A stretch of DNA of 64,000 nucleotides, taken from NCBI GenBank assembly GCA_026416815.1, contig JAOAEJ010000028.1, forward strand, positions 1 to 64,000. The letters are read 5' to 3'. This document shows positions 46,110 to 54,963 of the stretch, in pieces. The DNA is from Clostridia bacterium (GTDB taxonomy: Bacteria > Bacillota > Clostridia > Acetivibrionales > DSM-2933). The notes under the pieces are model-generated. The model did no database searches and was not told where the DNA came from. It saw only the letters and a program-made list of their open reading frames with translations. Both the position numbers and the translations under genes were made by a program. The stretch's first letter is position 1. Each line of letters opens with the position of its first letter.

Positions 46110-47240
46110 CTACATTGCTAATCCCAGTGCACTTATGAGGAACCTTATTTTCTCCCTATCAAGGCTATTTTCGAACTCAACATTTTTAAAATTCATTGTA
46201 TCAATAGTGTAGACCGGTATCTCTAATATTTCGGTTGAGAAATGCTTTAAACCTTTTAGCCCTGACCCTCCACCTATAAACAATAACCTTTCTATAGGCT
46301 GCCCTCCGCAGCGATTAACATAAAACTCCAGGCTTCTTTTTACATTCCTTAATATCTCACCTAGGTATTCTCTTACACATCCATCTACCATTTCCTCAAT
46401 TTCATCCCCCATATGCCTTTTATTTACTATTCCATGCATTTTCTTATATCTTTCAGCTACCTCACGCCCTACTCCGAGTTTTCTTGCGATTATCTCGTCC
46501 AGGTTTCGCCCCCCTGCAAGTATAATTCTATTAAACTCAAGGGCTCCGCTATTCAATACACTCAGGTTGGTAGTTTCCGAGCCTAGATCAACTACAGCTG
46601 TAGCTCCACTGTCAATACTCAAATACTTCATGTCATAACGCCAGCCGTCATCTTGAGCCACTGTCACACCTGTACTAAAAAACTTCGCAACACTTCTGAA
46701 AGGAATTTCTATTGCAATAGGCTTAAATTTAAGGTGCTTTATTAGCCCAACATAATTGTCAATGGTGGTATTGGGTACTACTGTAACGAGAACCTTATAG
46801 TAAGGTGCGCCACCAATTAGAGTCTCTCCGGTTATTCTATAGAAAAGCTTTTGTTTATGAATATCTACAGGCATTTGCTTAGACAACTGCTCCCTTATGC
46901 AGTCTTCCGCTTTTTTCCCGTTGACCTTTAGTACAAATATTACTTTGGAAATGATATTTGAACCTGCAGAAATTACGATCTTTACATTTTTTTCACTTAT
47001 ACCGCATTCCTCAATAATTTTTTTCAAGTTTTCTGCTATTTGTTCCATATCCGATATGATACCGTTTTTTATACATCCTGATGGTGTGCTGGAGATACCA
47101 AAGTTGAGTACTTTAACTGTATTTCCCGATTTTTTTCTTACATGGACAATTTTTATGTTTGTAAATCCAATATCAATACTCAGAATATCGTTTTTTAAAA
47201 ATACTTTTCCTAATCCGCTGAAAGTAAACGGAAACATCAT
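46110..47240 (-). CDS. pilM: PilM-like type IV pilus assembly ATPase
   Basis: 376 aa. Actin-like fold with ILSIDIGFTNIKIVHV, SKQMPVDI, VVDLGSETTNLSVL and LLFIGGGSGLKGL, matching PilM/TIGR01175. In pilus systems it is the cytoplasmic ring protein that binds PilN. The only neighbour of pilus type is the PilB-like gene 88 bases upstream; pilN, pilO, pilC and pilins are not in the window. Confidence 0.88.
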   Translation of the reverse strand: MMFPFTFSGLGKVFLKNDILSIDIGFTNIKIVHVRKKSGNTVKVLNFGISSTPSGCIKNGIISDMEQIAENLKKIIEECGISEKNVKIVISAGSNIISKVIFVLKVNGKKAEDCIREQLSKQMPVDIHKQKLFYRITGETLIGGAPYYKVLVTVVPNTTIDNYVGLIKHLKFKPIAIEIPFRSVAKFFSTGVTVAQDDGWRYDMKYLSIDSGATAVVDLGSETTNLSVLNSGALEFNRIILAGGRNLDEIIARKLGVGREVAERYKKMHGIVNKRHMGDEIEEMVDGCVREYLGEILRNVKRSLEFYVNRCGGQPIERLLFIGGGSGLKGLKHFSTEILEIPVYTIDTMNFKNVEFENSLDREKIRFLISALGLAM

Positions 47241-47327
47241 ATTTTCTCCTTATTACATATAGTGTAGTCATTTGTATAGTGTGTTGTTATAACTGTTCCA
47301 TATCCTCCAATTGTATTCCGGGCCACT

Positions 47328-49025
47328 TTATATAATCCTCTCCGCCTCCAACTTTCTTGTTTCCTCGATTGTTGCCAGCTTCCAGGCTATAAGTCTTTCA
47401 AAGTTTTTCTTGAAGGTACTCTGCTCACTCTCTAGCTTATCCCGGATTTCCCGTAAATTATTACTCCTAATTAATAATTCTTTATAGTCATTATTCATAA
47501 AGAAAACTTCAAATAAGCCAATCTTACCGTTGCACGACTTATCTTTGCATTTGATATAGTCACCAGCCCCAGGCTTTGCTTCCTCTGTAGCATTGTTTGT
47601 GCTGATATTAGTTGCAAGCTGAATATCAAGGCAGCCCGCACATAGCTTTCTTATCAGGTTTTGTGCTATTATTACGTCTACCGATGAAGCAATCATATAC
47701 GGTGCTATTCCCATATTTATTAGCCCGAGTAATGCTTCATAAACATTAGGGAAAGGAAGCGTCACGATTATCTTTTTACCGCTTAGTGCAATTCTCATCA
47801 GGAAGTCTATTACAGGCTTGCTTATTAAGGTATCCAGCATGACGACATCAGGATCATGGTCTGATACCGATTCAAGCAGATTTAAAATTTCTTCGTCCCT
47901 CCTGTGGTGTATCTGTATCTGACCGATCCCCTCAATTTCCTCCCGGATTTTTTCCTCTATGGTAATTATATTTAATCCCTGAGTTGACATTTCCTTTAGC
48001 AAAGCATAGCATGTAGTAGTTCTTCCACTTCGTCCCGTACCCGTTGAAATTACCATGCCGGATTTTTTTTCAATTGCATTGCTGAGTAGTGTTTTCTCGT
48101 GCTCGGTAAAACCTAGTTCACCTAAAATAGGCTGCACCATTCTTTCTTGCACTTTTATGAGTAGTTTATCTCCACTTATGGTGGCTAGAGCCAATACCTC
48201 TACATATAGACTTTCTTTCCTGCTGAGCTCATATGATATGTATCCCTTTTGGGCACTATGTAAGTCTGTTCCTTTCAAGCCTGCTAGAGCCTTGAGCTTC
48301 GATACTACCATCTCAAAATTGTTTGAATTTTTATTGTTTTCTTCTATTAAAGAGCCGTCCACGCGGTAACGTACTCTTAATTTATTGTTAACCTTGTCAA
48401 TGTGAATATGGGTTGCATTGTTTTTTAAGGCTATAATAAACATACTTTTTATAAAAATATCTACACCACTTGAATTACTTCTGCTTTTGTTGATATCGGT
48501 ATCAGCATCTATAGCCTGTTTTTTCTGTGGTTGGCTGCTCATTTCTTCACATCTGTGCTCGGTTCCATCGGCATCTGCTTCTAACAACTCTTCTGGATAA
48601 AAGTATTCTATAGCGTTGCTTATCAGACTACCTTCTGCAAGAAAGGGCTTTATTTCCATTTGCGTAAATACTTTTATCTCATCTATTATAAAAATATCAT
48701 CAGGGTTTTCCATAGCTAAAAACAAGAGGTTGTTTCTTATATCAAAAGGAAAGACAAAGTATTTTTTTGCAGTGTCGGCAGTTAGTAGCTGAAGAGCTTT
48801 TTTGTTAACACTAATATTTTCCAAATCAACAAATTCAACGCCCATTTTTCTTGCTACTATACTTAATATTTCTTTCTGGTTTTTAATCTCATCGGAAAGC
48901 AGTATCTTTTCTATTTTTTCACCGGTGTACTCACACTTTTTGTTAACTTCATCTAATTTAGCTACATCAATAAGTCCTGCTTCAACTAGAATATCTTCTA
49001 TTTTCTTATCTTTTGTATTTTGCAT
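47328..49025 (-). CDS. PilB/GspE-like ATPase with altered nucleotide-binding motifs
   Basis: 565 aa from ATG 49025, or up to 582 from upstream starts; MGVKMQNT at 49037 is also possible. It has the N-terminal GspE domain (~20-140) and the secretion ATPase core: NATHIHIDKVNNKLRVRYRVDG matches the ASDIHIEP/VRYRIDG motifs. Walker A reads GTGRSGRTTT with Arg in place of the Lys, and the Walker B/Asp-box region reads DPDVVMLDTLISKP without the usual GEIRD. CAGC and CKDKSC form the zinc site. It may be a regulatory or inactive paralogue. It is read in one unit with pilM. Confidence 0.88.
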   Translation of the reverse strand: MQNTKDKKIEDILVEAGLIDVAKLDEVNKKCEYTGEKIEKILLSDEIKNQKEILSIVARKMGVEFVDLENISVNKKALQLLTADTAKKYFVFPFDIRNNLLFLAMENPDDIFIIDEIKVFTQMEIKPFLAEGSLISNAIEYFYPEELLEADADGTEHRCEEMSSQPQKKQAIDADTDINKSRSNSSGVDIFIKSMFIIALKNNATHIHIDKVNNKLRVRYRVDGSLIEENNKNSNNFEMVVSKLKALAGLKGTDLHSAQKGYISYELSRKESLYVEVLALATISGDKLLIKVQERMVQPILGELGFTEHEKTLLSNAIEKKSGMVISTGTGRSGRTTTCYALLKEMSTQGLNIITIEEKIREEIEGIGQIQIHHRRDEEILNLLESVSDHDPDVVMLDTLISKPVIDFLMRIALSGKKIIVTLPFPNVYEALLGLINMGIAPYMIASSVDVIIAQNLIRKLCAGCLDIQLATNISTNNATEEAKPGAGDYIKCKDKSCNGKIGLFEVFFMNNDYKELLIRSNNLREIRDKLESEQSTFKKNFERLIAWKLATIEETRKLEAERII

Positions 49026-49328
49026 TTTTACACCCATTTCCCCACAAAATGTTAAATCATCAAATATATCCCACATATTACTAATAGATTATATATCTCA
49101 TGTTTTTTTGTGTCAATATTTAACATTTGTATTATTCAATACCTTTTATCTTTGTATAGCCTGTTTATGAAGAAGTTTTATAAGACATCACATTTTCCCT
49201 TTATTTCCCAAAGGTTTTTTTACGCTTTTTGTAGAATAACAATCATTGACTAACTAATACAGTAAGATGACTGTATAGGGCACTGACTTAATTGTTTACT
49301 TTATTCTATTATAAAAAGGGGTAATTAT

Positions 49329-49775
49329 ATGATAAACACTATATTGGTTACCGATGATAATGTACTTGATAATGCTATTCTCAGAAACTACCTATATAAC
49401 GAAAGGGTTAATCTGGTTTCGGCATTGAATGGTATGGAAGCGTTGGAGCTGGTTGAAAGCCGTAACGTTGATCTTATTCTTCTTGATCTTGTTATGCCTG
49501 TACTGGACGGATTTGGATTCCTAAAGCAATTTTCAAAGACTGAGCTTTACAAAGAAATTCCTATAATTGTTGCTTCTAGCCTTGATGACGCAAAAAATAT
49601 TGAGGAAATTTTGCAGTATAATATTTTTGATTATGTGATTAAGCCATTAGATCATACAAACCGATTAATATTGGTAAACAAAATAAAGAAGGCCATTGAA
49701 TTTAGAAAAACCATCGCAGACTTGAAAAAGGCGACAAAAATAATTAATAAAGTAACAACATCTGCAACCGAGTAG
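49329..49775 (+). CDS. Single-domain response regulator (CheY-like)
   Basis: 148 aa. VTDDN acid pair, LILLDLVMPVLDG phospho-Asp, VASSLDD with Ser, and VIKPLD with conserved Lys; the C-terminal ~25 residues are helical and Lys-rich. No output domain. It is divergent from the PilM/PilB-like unit and could act on it, which is inference. AAGGGG precedes the ATG. Confidence 0.93.
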   Translation: MINTILVTDDNVLDNAILRNYLYNERVNLVSALNGMEALELVESRNVDLILLDLVMPVLDGFGFLKQFSKTELYKEIPIIVASSLDDAKNIEEILQYNIFDYVIKPLDHTNRLILVNKIKKAIEFRKTIADLKKATKIINKVTTSATE

Positions 49776-49783
49776 AAATAGGG

Positions 49784-49811
49784 CCGGGGAAAAACTCCCC
49801 GGTTTTATTTT
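49784..49811 (+). terminator. Intrinsic terminator
   Basis: CCGGGGA pairs with TCCCCGG around five bases, then TTTTATTTT. Confidence 0.92.
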
Positions 49812-50059
49812 GTGTTTAGCCTCTAAAATCATCGTATTTTTATAGAAATACTTGCCTCTTATTTCCCATTTAAAATTATTACATTTATTACCATATTAGG
49901 GCTAATGTAATATAATATATGAACAATAAATCTTAAAACTGACATATATCTTTTGTTTACGTAAAATTATACGCGGTTATTCTTTATGTAAATAACACAA
50001 ACTATAAAAGCTACATTGTTCATATTTGTAGACTTGATTAAACAAAAGGAGGCTGTTTT

Positions 50060-50221
50060 ATGAAAACTCGTGAAGGATTGGTACCAACCGTACTCGGAAC
50101 AGTAGTAACAGCAACCGGTATTGCACTTAGACCGGTTATTCCACGTTTAGCATGGGGAATTGCAGGTTTCGGTCTTGCACACATAGTTCTTGGCTCTCTT
50201 GACCTTATAGAACACCGTTAA
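50060..50221 (+). CDS. Small Gly/Ala-rich membrane-associated protein (53 aa)
   Basis: ATG 50060 with AAAGGAGG 8 nt upstream. Starts MKTREGLVPTVLGTVVTATG and ends LGSLDLIEHR; two hydrophobic segments separated by PVIPRLAW. I recall near-identical small proteins scattered in clostridia, without known role. About 280 bases of AT-rich sequence precede it; terminator directly after. Confidence 0.75.
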   Translation: MKTREGLVPTVLGTVVTATGIALRPVIPRLAWGIAGFGLAHIVLGSLDLIEHR

Positions 50222-50238
50222 GCTTTTGGTATATATGA

Positions 50239-50264
50239 TTAAAGGGAGCATCCGCTCCCTTTAA
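50239..50264. terminator. Bidirectional terminator
   Basis: TTAAAGGGAGC pairs perfectly with GCTCCCTTTAA around ATCC, between convergent genes. Confidence 0.85.
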
Positions 50265-50269
50265 CTAAT

Positions 50270-50767
50270 TTATTTTAAGTATAGACTTTCTGCTAATTTT
50301 CTCGCTGATGAGGTCTTAAAGTTTTTATCAATAATTCCTTTTAGTTTGGGGTTATCCACTGCCAGTCCATCTTCCTCTATATTAACCAATAAGTCGGCTT
50401 CCCATATTATTTGAAAGTCAACTCCATTATTTTTAGATGCCGTATGATGCCCTCCGATAATATAGCAAACCCTGTCCATTGTTTCTGTATCAATATCCAA
50501 CTCTTCCATAATACTTCTAGCTATAGGCGGCCCTTCAATTTCCTGATAATTCCCTGAGTTTGAATTGTACTTTCTTTCAGCCTCATGTATTCCTATATCA
50601 TGTAGAATTGCTGTAATACATACTATCTTTTCAATATCCCCGCTCATGTTTTCTTCAAGAAGAATTTGCTCTGAAAATCTCAGTACTTTTAATGCATGAT
50701 TTATACGGCGCTCATCACTTCCGAATATTTCTTTCATTTTTTTCACAACTTCATCTTTTAAGCTCAT
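50270..50767 (-). CDS. HD-domain phosphohydrolase
   Basis: 165 aa. HALKVLRF, ILHDIGIHEAE and GGHHTASKNNG give the metal-binding His/Asp set of a small HD hydrolase. The substrate is unknown (nucleotide-type in the family); it lacks the GYP motif, so cyclic-di-GMP hydrolysis is not implied. Single gene. Confidence 0.85.
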   Translation of the reverse strand: MSLKDEVVKKMKEIFGSDERRINHALKVLRFSEQILLEENMSGDIEKIVCITAILHDIGIHEAERKYNSNSGNYQEIEGPPIARSIMEELDIDTETMDRVCYIIGGHHTASKNNGVDFQIIWEADLLVNIEEDGLAVDNPKLKGIIDKNFKTSSARKLAESLYLK

Positions 50768-51166
50768 AATTAAATTACACCCCTTCTCAATACTCTACTT
50801 TCATAGTAAAGACTGTTAGAATTTACTTTATAACCATGTCAATTAATATGCTATCATAGACTTAAGTTAGCACAAGTATATAATTTCTACAACAATTCTT
50901 TTTCAAGATATTTATATTAAAATTTAGAAAAAATTTGAAGGTTTTTGTAAGTTTTATGTAGAATAATACCAGTGTTGGGAATGCTCCATTAAATAATTCT
51001 ATTTAATCAGCGCTCTTTAACTAAAGATAGTTTACTGTAAACTTAGTGATTTCCAGCTAGGCAATAAGCTGTGGTAAGTGCGACTTGCCTGGCTGGATAA
51101 AATCACTTTCAACCTAAACTATCTATATCTATAACCTACATTTCTAACAATACTAGGAGGGGTTTA
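50768..51166. other. 400-base spacer carrying palindromic repeat copy 2
   Basis: Divergent region between the HD gene and the zinc-ribbon gene. Apart from the repeat at 51038-51109, nothing was recognised; AT-rich and likely to hold both promoters. Confidence 0.5.
51038..51109 (-). repeat. About 72-bp palindromic repeat, copy 2
   Basis: Inverse of 23723-23793. AGTGATTT and AAATCACT outer arms, CCAGCTAGGCAA and TTGCCTGGCTGG inner arms, loop with AAGTGCGAC. Ends 57 bases before the zinc-ribbon gene. Differences between the copies are mostly transitions in the arms. Confidence 0.8.
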
Positions 51167-53011
51167 ATGTTTTGCAATAATTGTGGTAAAGAAGTGCCAG
51201 AGGGAACAGAAATCTGCGAAAGCTGCCAAAATTCAAGCATTCATGGCAGTTCTAACAGCGGTGCAGGTATACTCCAGCAAATGAATAGTCTGCCTGATTT
51301 CCAGAATGATTTATCTCCTAAAAAGGGCAGTAAAAAACTATTAAAAGTGCTTTTGGTGGCAGCAATTGCATTAATAGCATTGTCAGGAGTTGCTTTTGGT
51401 GCTTTCTCCGTCATCGAAATGCTTAAATCGCCTAAGCAGCTCTATCTCGAAATTGAAGCAAAAAATCTTGAATCAAATATTGAAGCTATCTCAGAGAAGT
51501 ATCAAAAAGAATATGAAGAGCAGATTAAGCCTATGCTTGATAAAAACTATCAAAGCAAAGTGGAGTTTTCAGTAGGTGCTGACCTAAAAAACATGCCGGG
51601 TATAGACCCCGATACAGCTCAGAAAGTGAGTGAGCTACTTGGCAAATTGAAGATTGAGAGTGATATAAAGGCCAATCCTGTAAAAAAGCAGTATTTAACT
51701 GATTTTAAGTTGTTTATAAAAGATACGCAATTGATAAAAAGTACTATTCTTATGAATGATAAGAAGATAGGGATAAATGTGCCTGATTTTTACAGCAAAT
51801 ATCTAGTTGTAGACGGTTCTGACTTAAAATCACTTTACAAAAATTTAGGCGTTTCATACGATGAGAACATTCCAAATAAAATTATAGAAAATAAGGACAT
51901 AATCGATGCTATAAAAATCGACGATAATGTTGTAAAAGCTCTTCTGAAGAAGTACGGTAAGCTTATTTATGACAGTATAGACGAGAAGAGTATTGTTTTG
52001 GAGCGTAATGTTGCATTTGAGGCAAATGGAGAGCAGATAAAAAGCCGCAAATTCACCATTACTCTTGACGAAAATACTCTAAAATCCTTTATGATAAAGA
52101 TGTACGACGAAGTTTCAAATGACGATTCTTTATTCGAAATTACCTATGGTAATTTCTTAAATGTTGTTGATGTTTACCGTAAGGCAGGCTACTTCACTGA
52201 ATCTGATGAAGAGCTTGAGGAATTATTTGATAAAGTTAAGGCTAAACAATCTTTTAAAGAAAGTAAAGAACAGTTTATCGAAGGTCTCAACGAACTCAAA
52301 TTACCTAATGGCATCAAAATGACTTTATGGGCTGATAGCAAAAAACACATTCTTGGAAGAAAGATAGATATCTTGGTAGATAGTAATGATGAACCTGTAA
52401 ATATCAGCTTTAATAGCAAGCATTGGACTAAAGAGCAGGATAATTCAAAAAACAATGTTTTAGAGCTTGCTGTTGCACCACAAAATAATGAAGGAAAATT
52501 GGCCTTAAAATGTAATACTCAAAGCCTGGAGGATGGCAAAAATACTACTGATAAAGCACAGTTTGAGTTTGCATTCTCTGAAACTTCCGGTAATACCTCA
52601 GCTTTTAAACTTGATTTAGTATCTAAAGTAAATAAGCCTGAAGGTAAACAGAATTTAAAGCTTGATTTCTTACTCAAGCAAAATGATGAGGAGTTTAAGG
52701 GAGCCGGAGAAGTGGATATAAAAACTGCTTCAAACAACAAAAACAAATCAAGATCTACAGATTATGCCGTCAAATTCGATTTAACACCTCCGGGAGCTTC
52801 AGAAAAGCAATTTTCCGGCAATATAAACCTTAAGGAAGAAACTACTTTTGATATCGATTTTACCTTACCTGAGGTGACTAGTTCAAATTCGGTAAGCTTA
52901 AATACTGCAAGCCAAGAGGAATTACAAGGGGTAATGCAGGAAGTTTATATGTCTGTTCAGAAGTTTGTTCAGAACAATCAAGAGTTGTTTAATTCATTAA
53001 TGGAATATTAA
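51167..53011 (+). CDS. Zinc-ribbon membrane protein with large extracytoplasmic region
   Basis: 614 aa. FCNNCGKEVPEGTEICESC is an N-terminal zinc ribbon; one membrane span at ~65-90 (LLVAAIALIALSGVAFGAF). The remaining 520 residues are Lys/Asp/Asn-rich with many beta strands and no catalytic motif seen; this fits the DUF6583-type zinc-ribbon proteins of clostridia. Role unknown, perhaps envelope. GGAGGGG lies before the ATG. Confidence 0.75.
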   Translation: MFCNNCGKEVPEGTEICESCQNSSIHGSSNSGAGILQQMNSLPDFQNDLSPKKGSKKLLKVLLVAAIALIALSGVAFGAFSVIEMLKSPKQLYLEIEAKNLESNIEAISEKYQKEYEEQIKPMLDKNYQSKVEFSVGADLKNMPGIDPDTAQKVSELLGKLKIESDIKANPVKKQYLTDFKLFIKDTQLIKSTILMNDKKIGINVPDFYSKYLVVDGSDLKSLYKNLGVSYDENIPNKIIENKDIIDAIKIDDNVVKALLKKYGKLIYDSIDEKSIVLERNVAFEANGEQIKSRKFTITLDENTLKSFMIKMYDEVSNDDSLFEITYGNFLNVVDVYRKAGYFTESDEELEELFDKVKAKQSFKESKEQFIEGLNELKLPNGIKMTLWADSKKHILGRKIDILVDSNDEPVNISFNSKHWTKEQDNSKNNVLELAVAPQNNEGKLALKCNTQSLEDGKNTTDKAQFEFAFSETSGNTSAFKLDLVSKVNKPEGKQNLKLDFLLKQNDEEFKGAGEVDIKTASNNKNKSRSTDYAVKFDLTPPGASEKQFSGNINLKEETTFDIDFTLPEVTSSNSVSLNTASQEELQGVMQEVYMSVQKFVQNNQELFNSLMEY

Positions 53012-53051
53012 TTCACAAATTATATTTAATTTTGTGTACTGTAATTGGTTG

Positions 53052-53080
53052 ATAAAAGACCTCTGAATGGGGTCTTTTAT
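53052..53080 (+). terminator. Intrinsic terminator of the zinc-ribbon gene
   Basis: ATAAAAGACC pairs with GGTCTTTTAT around nine bases. Confidence 0.88.
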
Positions 53081-53108
53081 CTGTTTACAGCTATTTTTAC
53101 CTGCTTCA

Positions 53109-53477
53109 CTATTGTGCCAATAAACCAACATATACACCCGGGTAGCTTATAGTCACATTTCCATAGCGTGCCAGTATAGGGCCCATAAAAATTATTGAAG
53201 ATCGCATTTCTGTTGCTAGGTCTTCTGGTATTTTAGTAGTGTTCATTGTAGAAGAGTCAATAATAACTGTGTCTCCTTCCACTTTTACAGTACAACCTAT
53301 TTTCCTTAATATTTCAATAATCAATTCAACATCTTTCAACTTTGGACAATTTTTTATAATATTCATCCCATTGTTTAAAACTGTTGCTGCTAAAATAGGC
53401 AGTACAGCATTTTTAGAGCCCTCTATGGTTATTTCTCCTTTTAGCTTCTGACCACCTATCACAACTAATTTGCCCAT
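53109..53477 (-). pseudogene. murA: murA N-terminal fragment (122 of about 420 aa)
   Basis: From ATG 53477 (GGAGG 9 nt upstream) the frame reads KLVVIGGQKLKGEITIEGSK with the NAVLPILAA that starts every UDP-GlcNAc enolpyruvyl transferase, then ATEMRSSIIFMGPILARYG and ISYPG. The normal continuation GGCxIG...HLKG is replaced by VYVGLLAQ and a stop. The catalytic Cys loop and both domains' remainder are absent, and none of it is seen in other frames downstream. It cannot make active MurA; a full copy must be elsewhere. It marks a break in the wall cluster. Confidence 0.85.
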
Positions 53478-53784
53478 AATAAATACACCTCCGTAGAACC
53501 AGGGCAATTATGACTCTGAGACTGTAAAGTAAATGCAGTTATTTTTTAATTTACTTTAGACTATAAGGTGCTTAGATTTACAGTCACAAACCCAATTGTA
53601 TAACAACTTTTTTGACTAAAAATAAAAATGGAGTATATCTTTTACCTGTCTCTTGAGTGCTATATCAGGCAGTAAAAAATACCTCAATAATCACCAGTCA
53701 GTTGTTGTTCTTCCGTATTATTATCTTATGCCAGGTTTACGAAAGTGTTACTTTATGGCATTAGCATAACCATCTTATAGTTAT
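53478..53784. other. Spacer between murG terminator and murA fragment
   Basis: About 300 bases; no gene or repeat recognised. A promoter for the murA fragment could lie here. Intact clusters usually have murA much closer to murG. Confidence 0.5.
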
Positions 53785-53850
53785 CAAAAAACACATAAAT
53801 AATGAATCAATCCCAGGCTGGGAGCCTGGGATTGATTCATTATTTATGTG
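53785..53850 (-). terminator. 27-bp perfect-stem terminator after murG
   Basis: 53792-53818 pairs with 53824-53850 with no mismatch around a 5-nt loop; TTTTTTG follows on the minus strand. It ends the division/wall operon. Confidence 0.93.
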
Positions 53851-53854
53851 CTTT

Positions 53855-54952
53855 TTACATATTCGAAAGTTCTCTCACTATTGAATAAATTTTTTCTGTT
53901 GCATTAGTGACACCTGTTTTCTTTGCATTTCTTGACATTTTACTCAGTTGTTCTTTATCCTTTAACAAATCCATCATCTGGTGGTGTAGTAATTCAGCAT
54001 TTAGATTCTTCTCAAGAATAACAACAGCCCCACCCTCTTGCTCCAGAGCCCTTGCGTTAAATTCTTGATGGTTTGCCGTGACGTTTGGCGAAGGTATCAT
54101 TATTGATGGCGTCCCAAGCACTTGCAGTTCACTGATGGTTATAGCGCCGGCTCTGCATATTGCCAGGTCTGCCGCCGCCATTATGTTACTCATATCATAA
54201 ATGTATGGTGTAACTTCTATATTAGAAGTTTTTATATCAGAAAGCTGCTTGCTGATTTTTTCGAATTGAGCCTCTCCTGTAGCAAATATTATTTTACAGT
54301 CGCCATCTTTATAGTATTTTTGAATTAACTCCGCAACTGTCTCATTTATTTTTCCTGCTCCTCTACTTCCGCCGAATACTACTACAAGCTGTTTATCGTT
54401 AGGTATTCCAAGCTTTTGACGAGCTTCATTCTTATCTACACGAAGCATTTCATCCCTTACAGGATTTCCTGTGTGTACTAATTTCTTTGCCGATTTAAAG
54501 AATTTTTTTGACTCTTTAAAGCTTATAGCCACAGCCTCAGTGACTCTTGAAAGAATCCTGTTTGTAACACCGGGAAAAGCATTTTGCTCATGAATCACTG
54601 TAGGTATACGCATCCTTGTGGCACTAAAAACTACAGGTCCACAGACATATCCTCCGGTACCAATCACCACATCGGGGCTAAATTCTTTTATAATTTTTCT
54701 GGCTTCCAATAACCCCTGGAATAATTCCTTTACAGCGACTAAAGTATCTACCGAAAGCTTCCTTTTAAATCCCCGGACAGTAATCAGCTTAAGTTCAAAC
54801 CCTTCCCTGGGTATCAGCTTTGTTTCCAGCCCTTTTTGGGTACCAACGAAAACAATTTCCGAATCGGGGTGCTTTTGCTTTATAAACTTTGCTATCGCCA
54901 CGCCTGGATAAATATGACCTCCAGTTCCGCCGCCCGCAATTAATACTTTCAA
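53855..54952 (-). CDS. murG: UDP-GlcNAc:lipid I transferase
   Basis: 365 aa. GGGTGGHIYPGVAIA, VIGTGGYVCGP, HEQNAFPG, FGGSRGA and CRAGAITISEL are all present. Makes lipid II at the inner face of the membrane. Eleven bases after ftsW/spoVE. Confidence 0.98.
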   Translation of the reverse strand: MKVLIAGGGTGGHIYPGVAIAKFIKQKHPDSEIVFVGTQKGLETKLIPREGFELKLITVRGFKRKLSVDTLVAVKELFQGLLEARKIIKEFSPDVVIGTGGYVCGPVVFSATRMRIPTVIHEQNAFPGVTNRILSRVTEAVAISFKESKKFFKSAKKLVHTGNPVRDEMLRVDKNEARQKLGIPNDKQLVVVFGGSRGAGKINETVAELIQKYYKDGDCKIIFATGEAQFEKISKQLSDIKTSNIEVTPYIYDMSNIMAAADLAICRAGAITISELQVLGTPSIMIPSPNVTANHQEFNARALEQEGGAVVILEKNLNAELLHHQMMDLLKDKEQLSKMSRNAKKTGVTNATEKIYSIVRELSNM

Positions 54953-54963
54953 TCCTATTCACC

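Noticed and set aside
51038-51109. Repeat as a cyclic-di-GMP or other known riboswitch
   Set aside because: The conserved cores of c-di-GMP-I and -II riboswitches are not present, and the second copy follows a 3' end, not a 5' leader.
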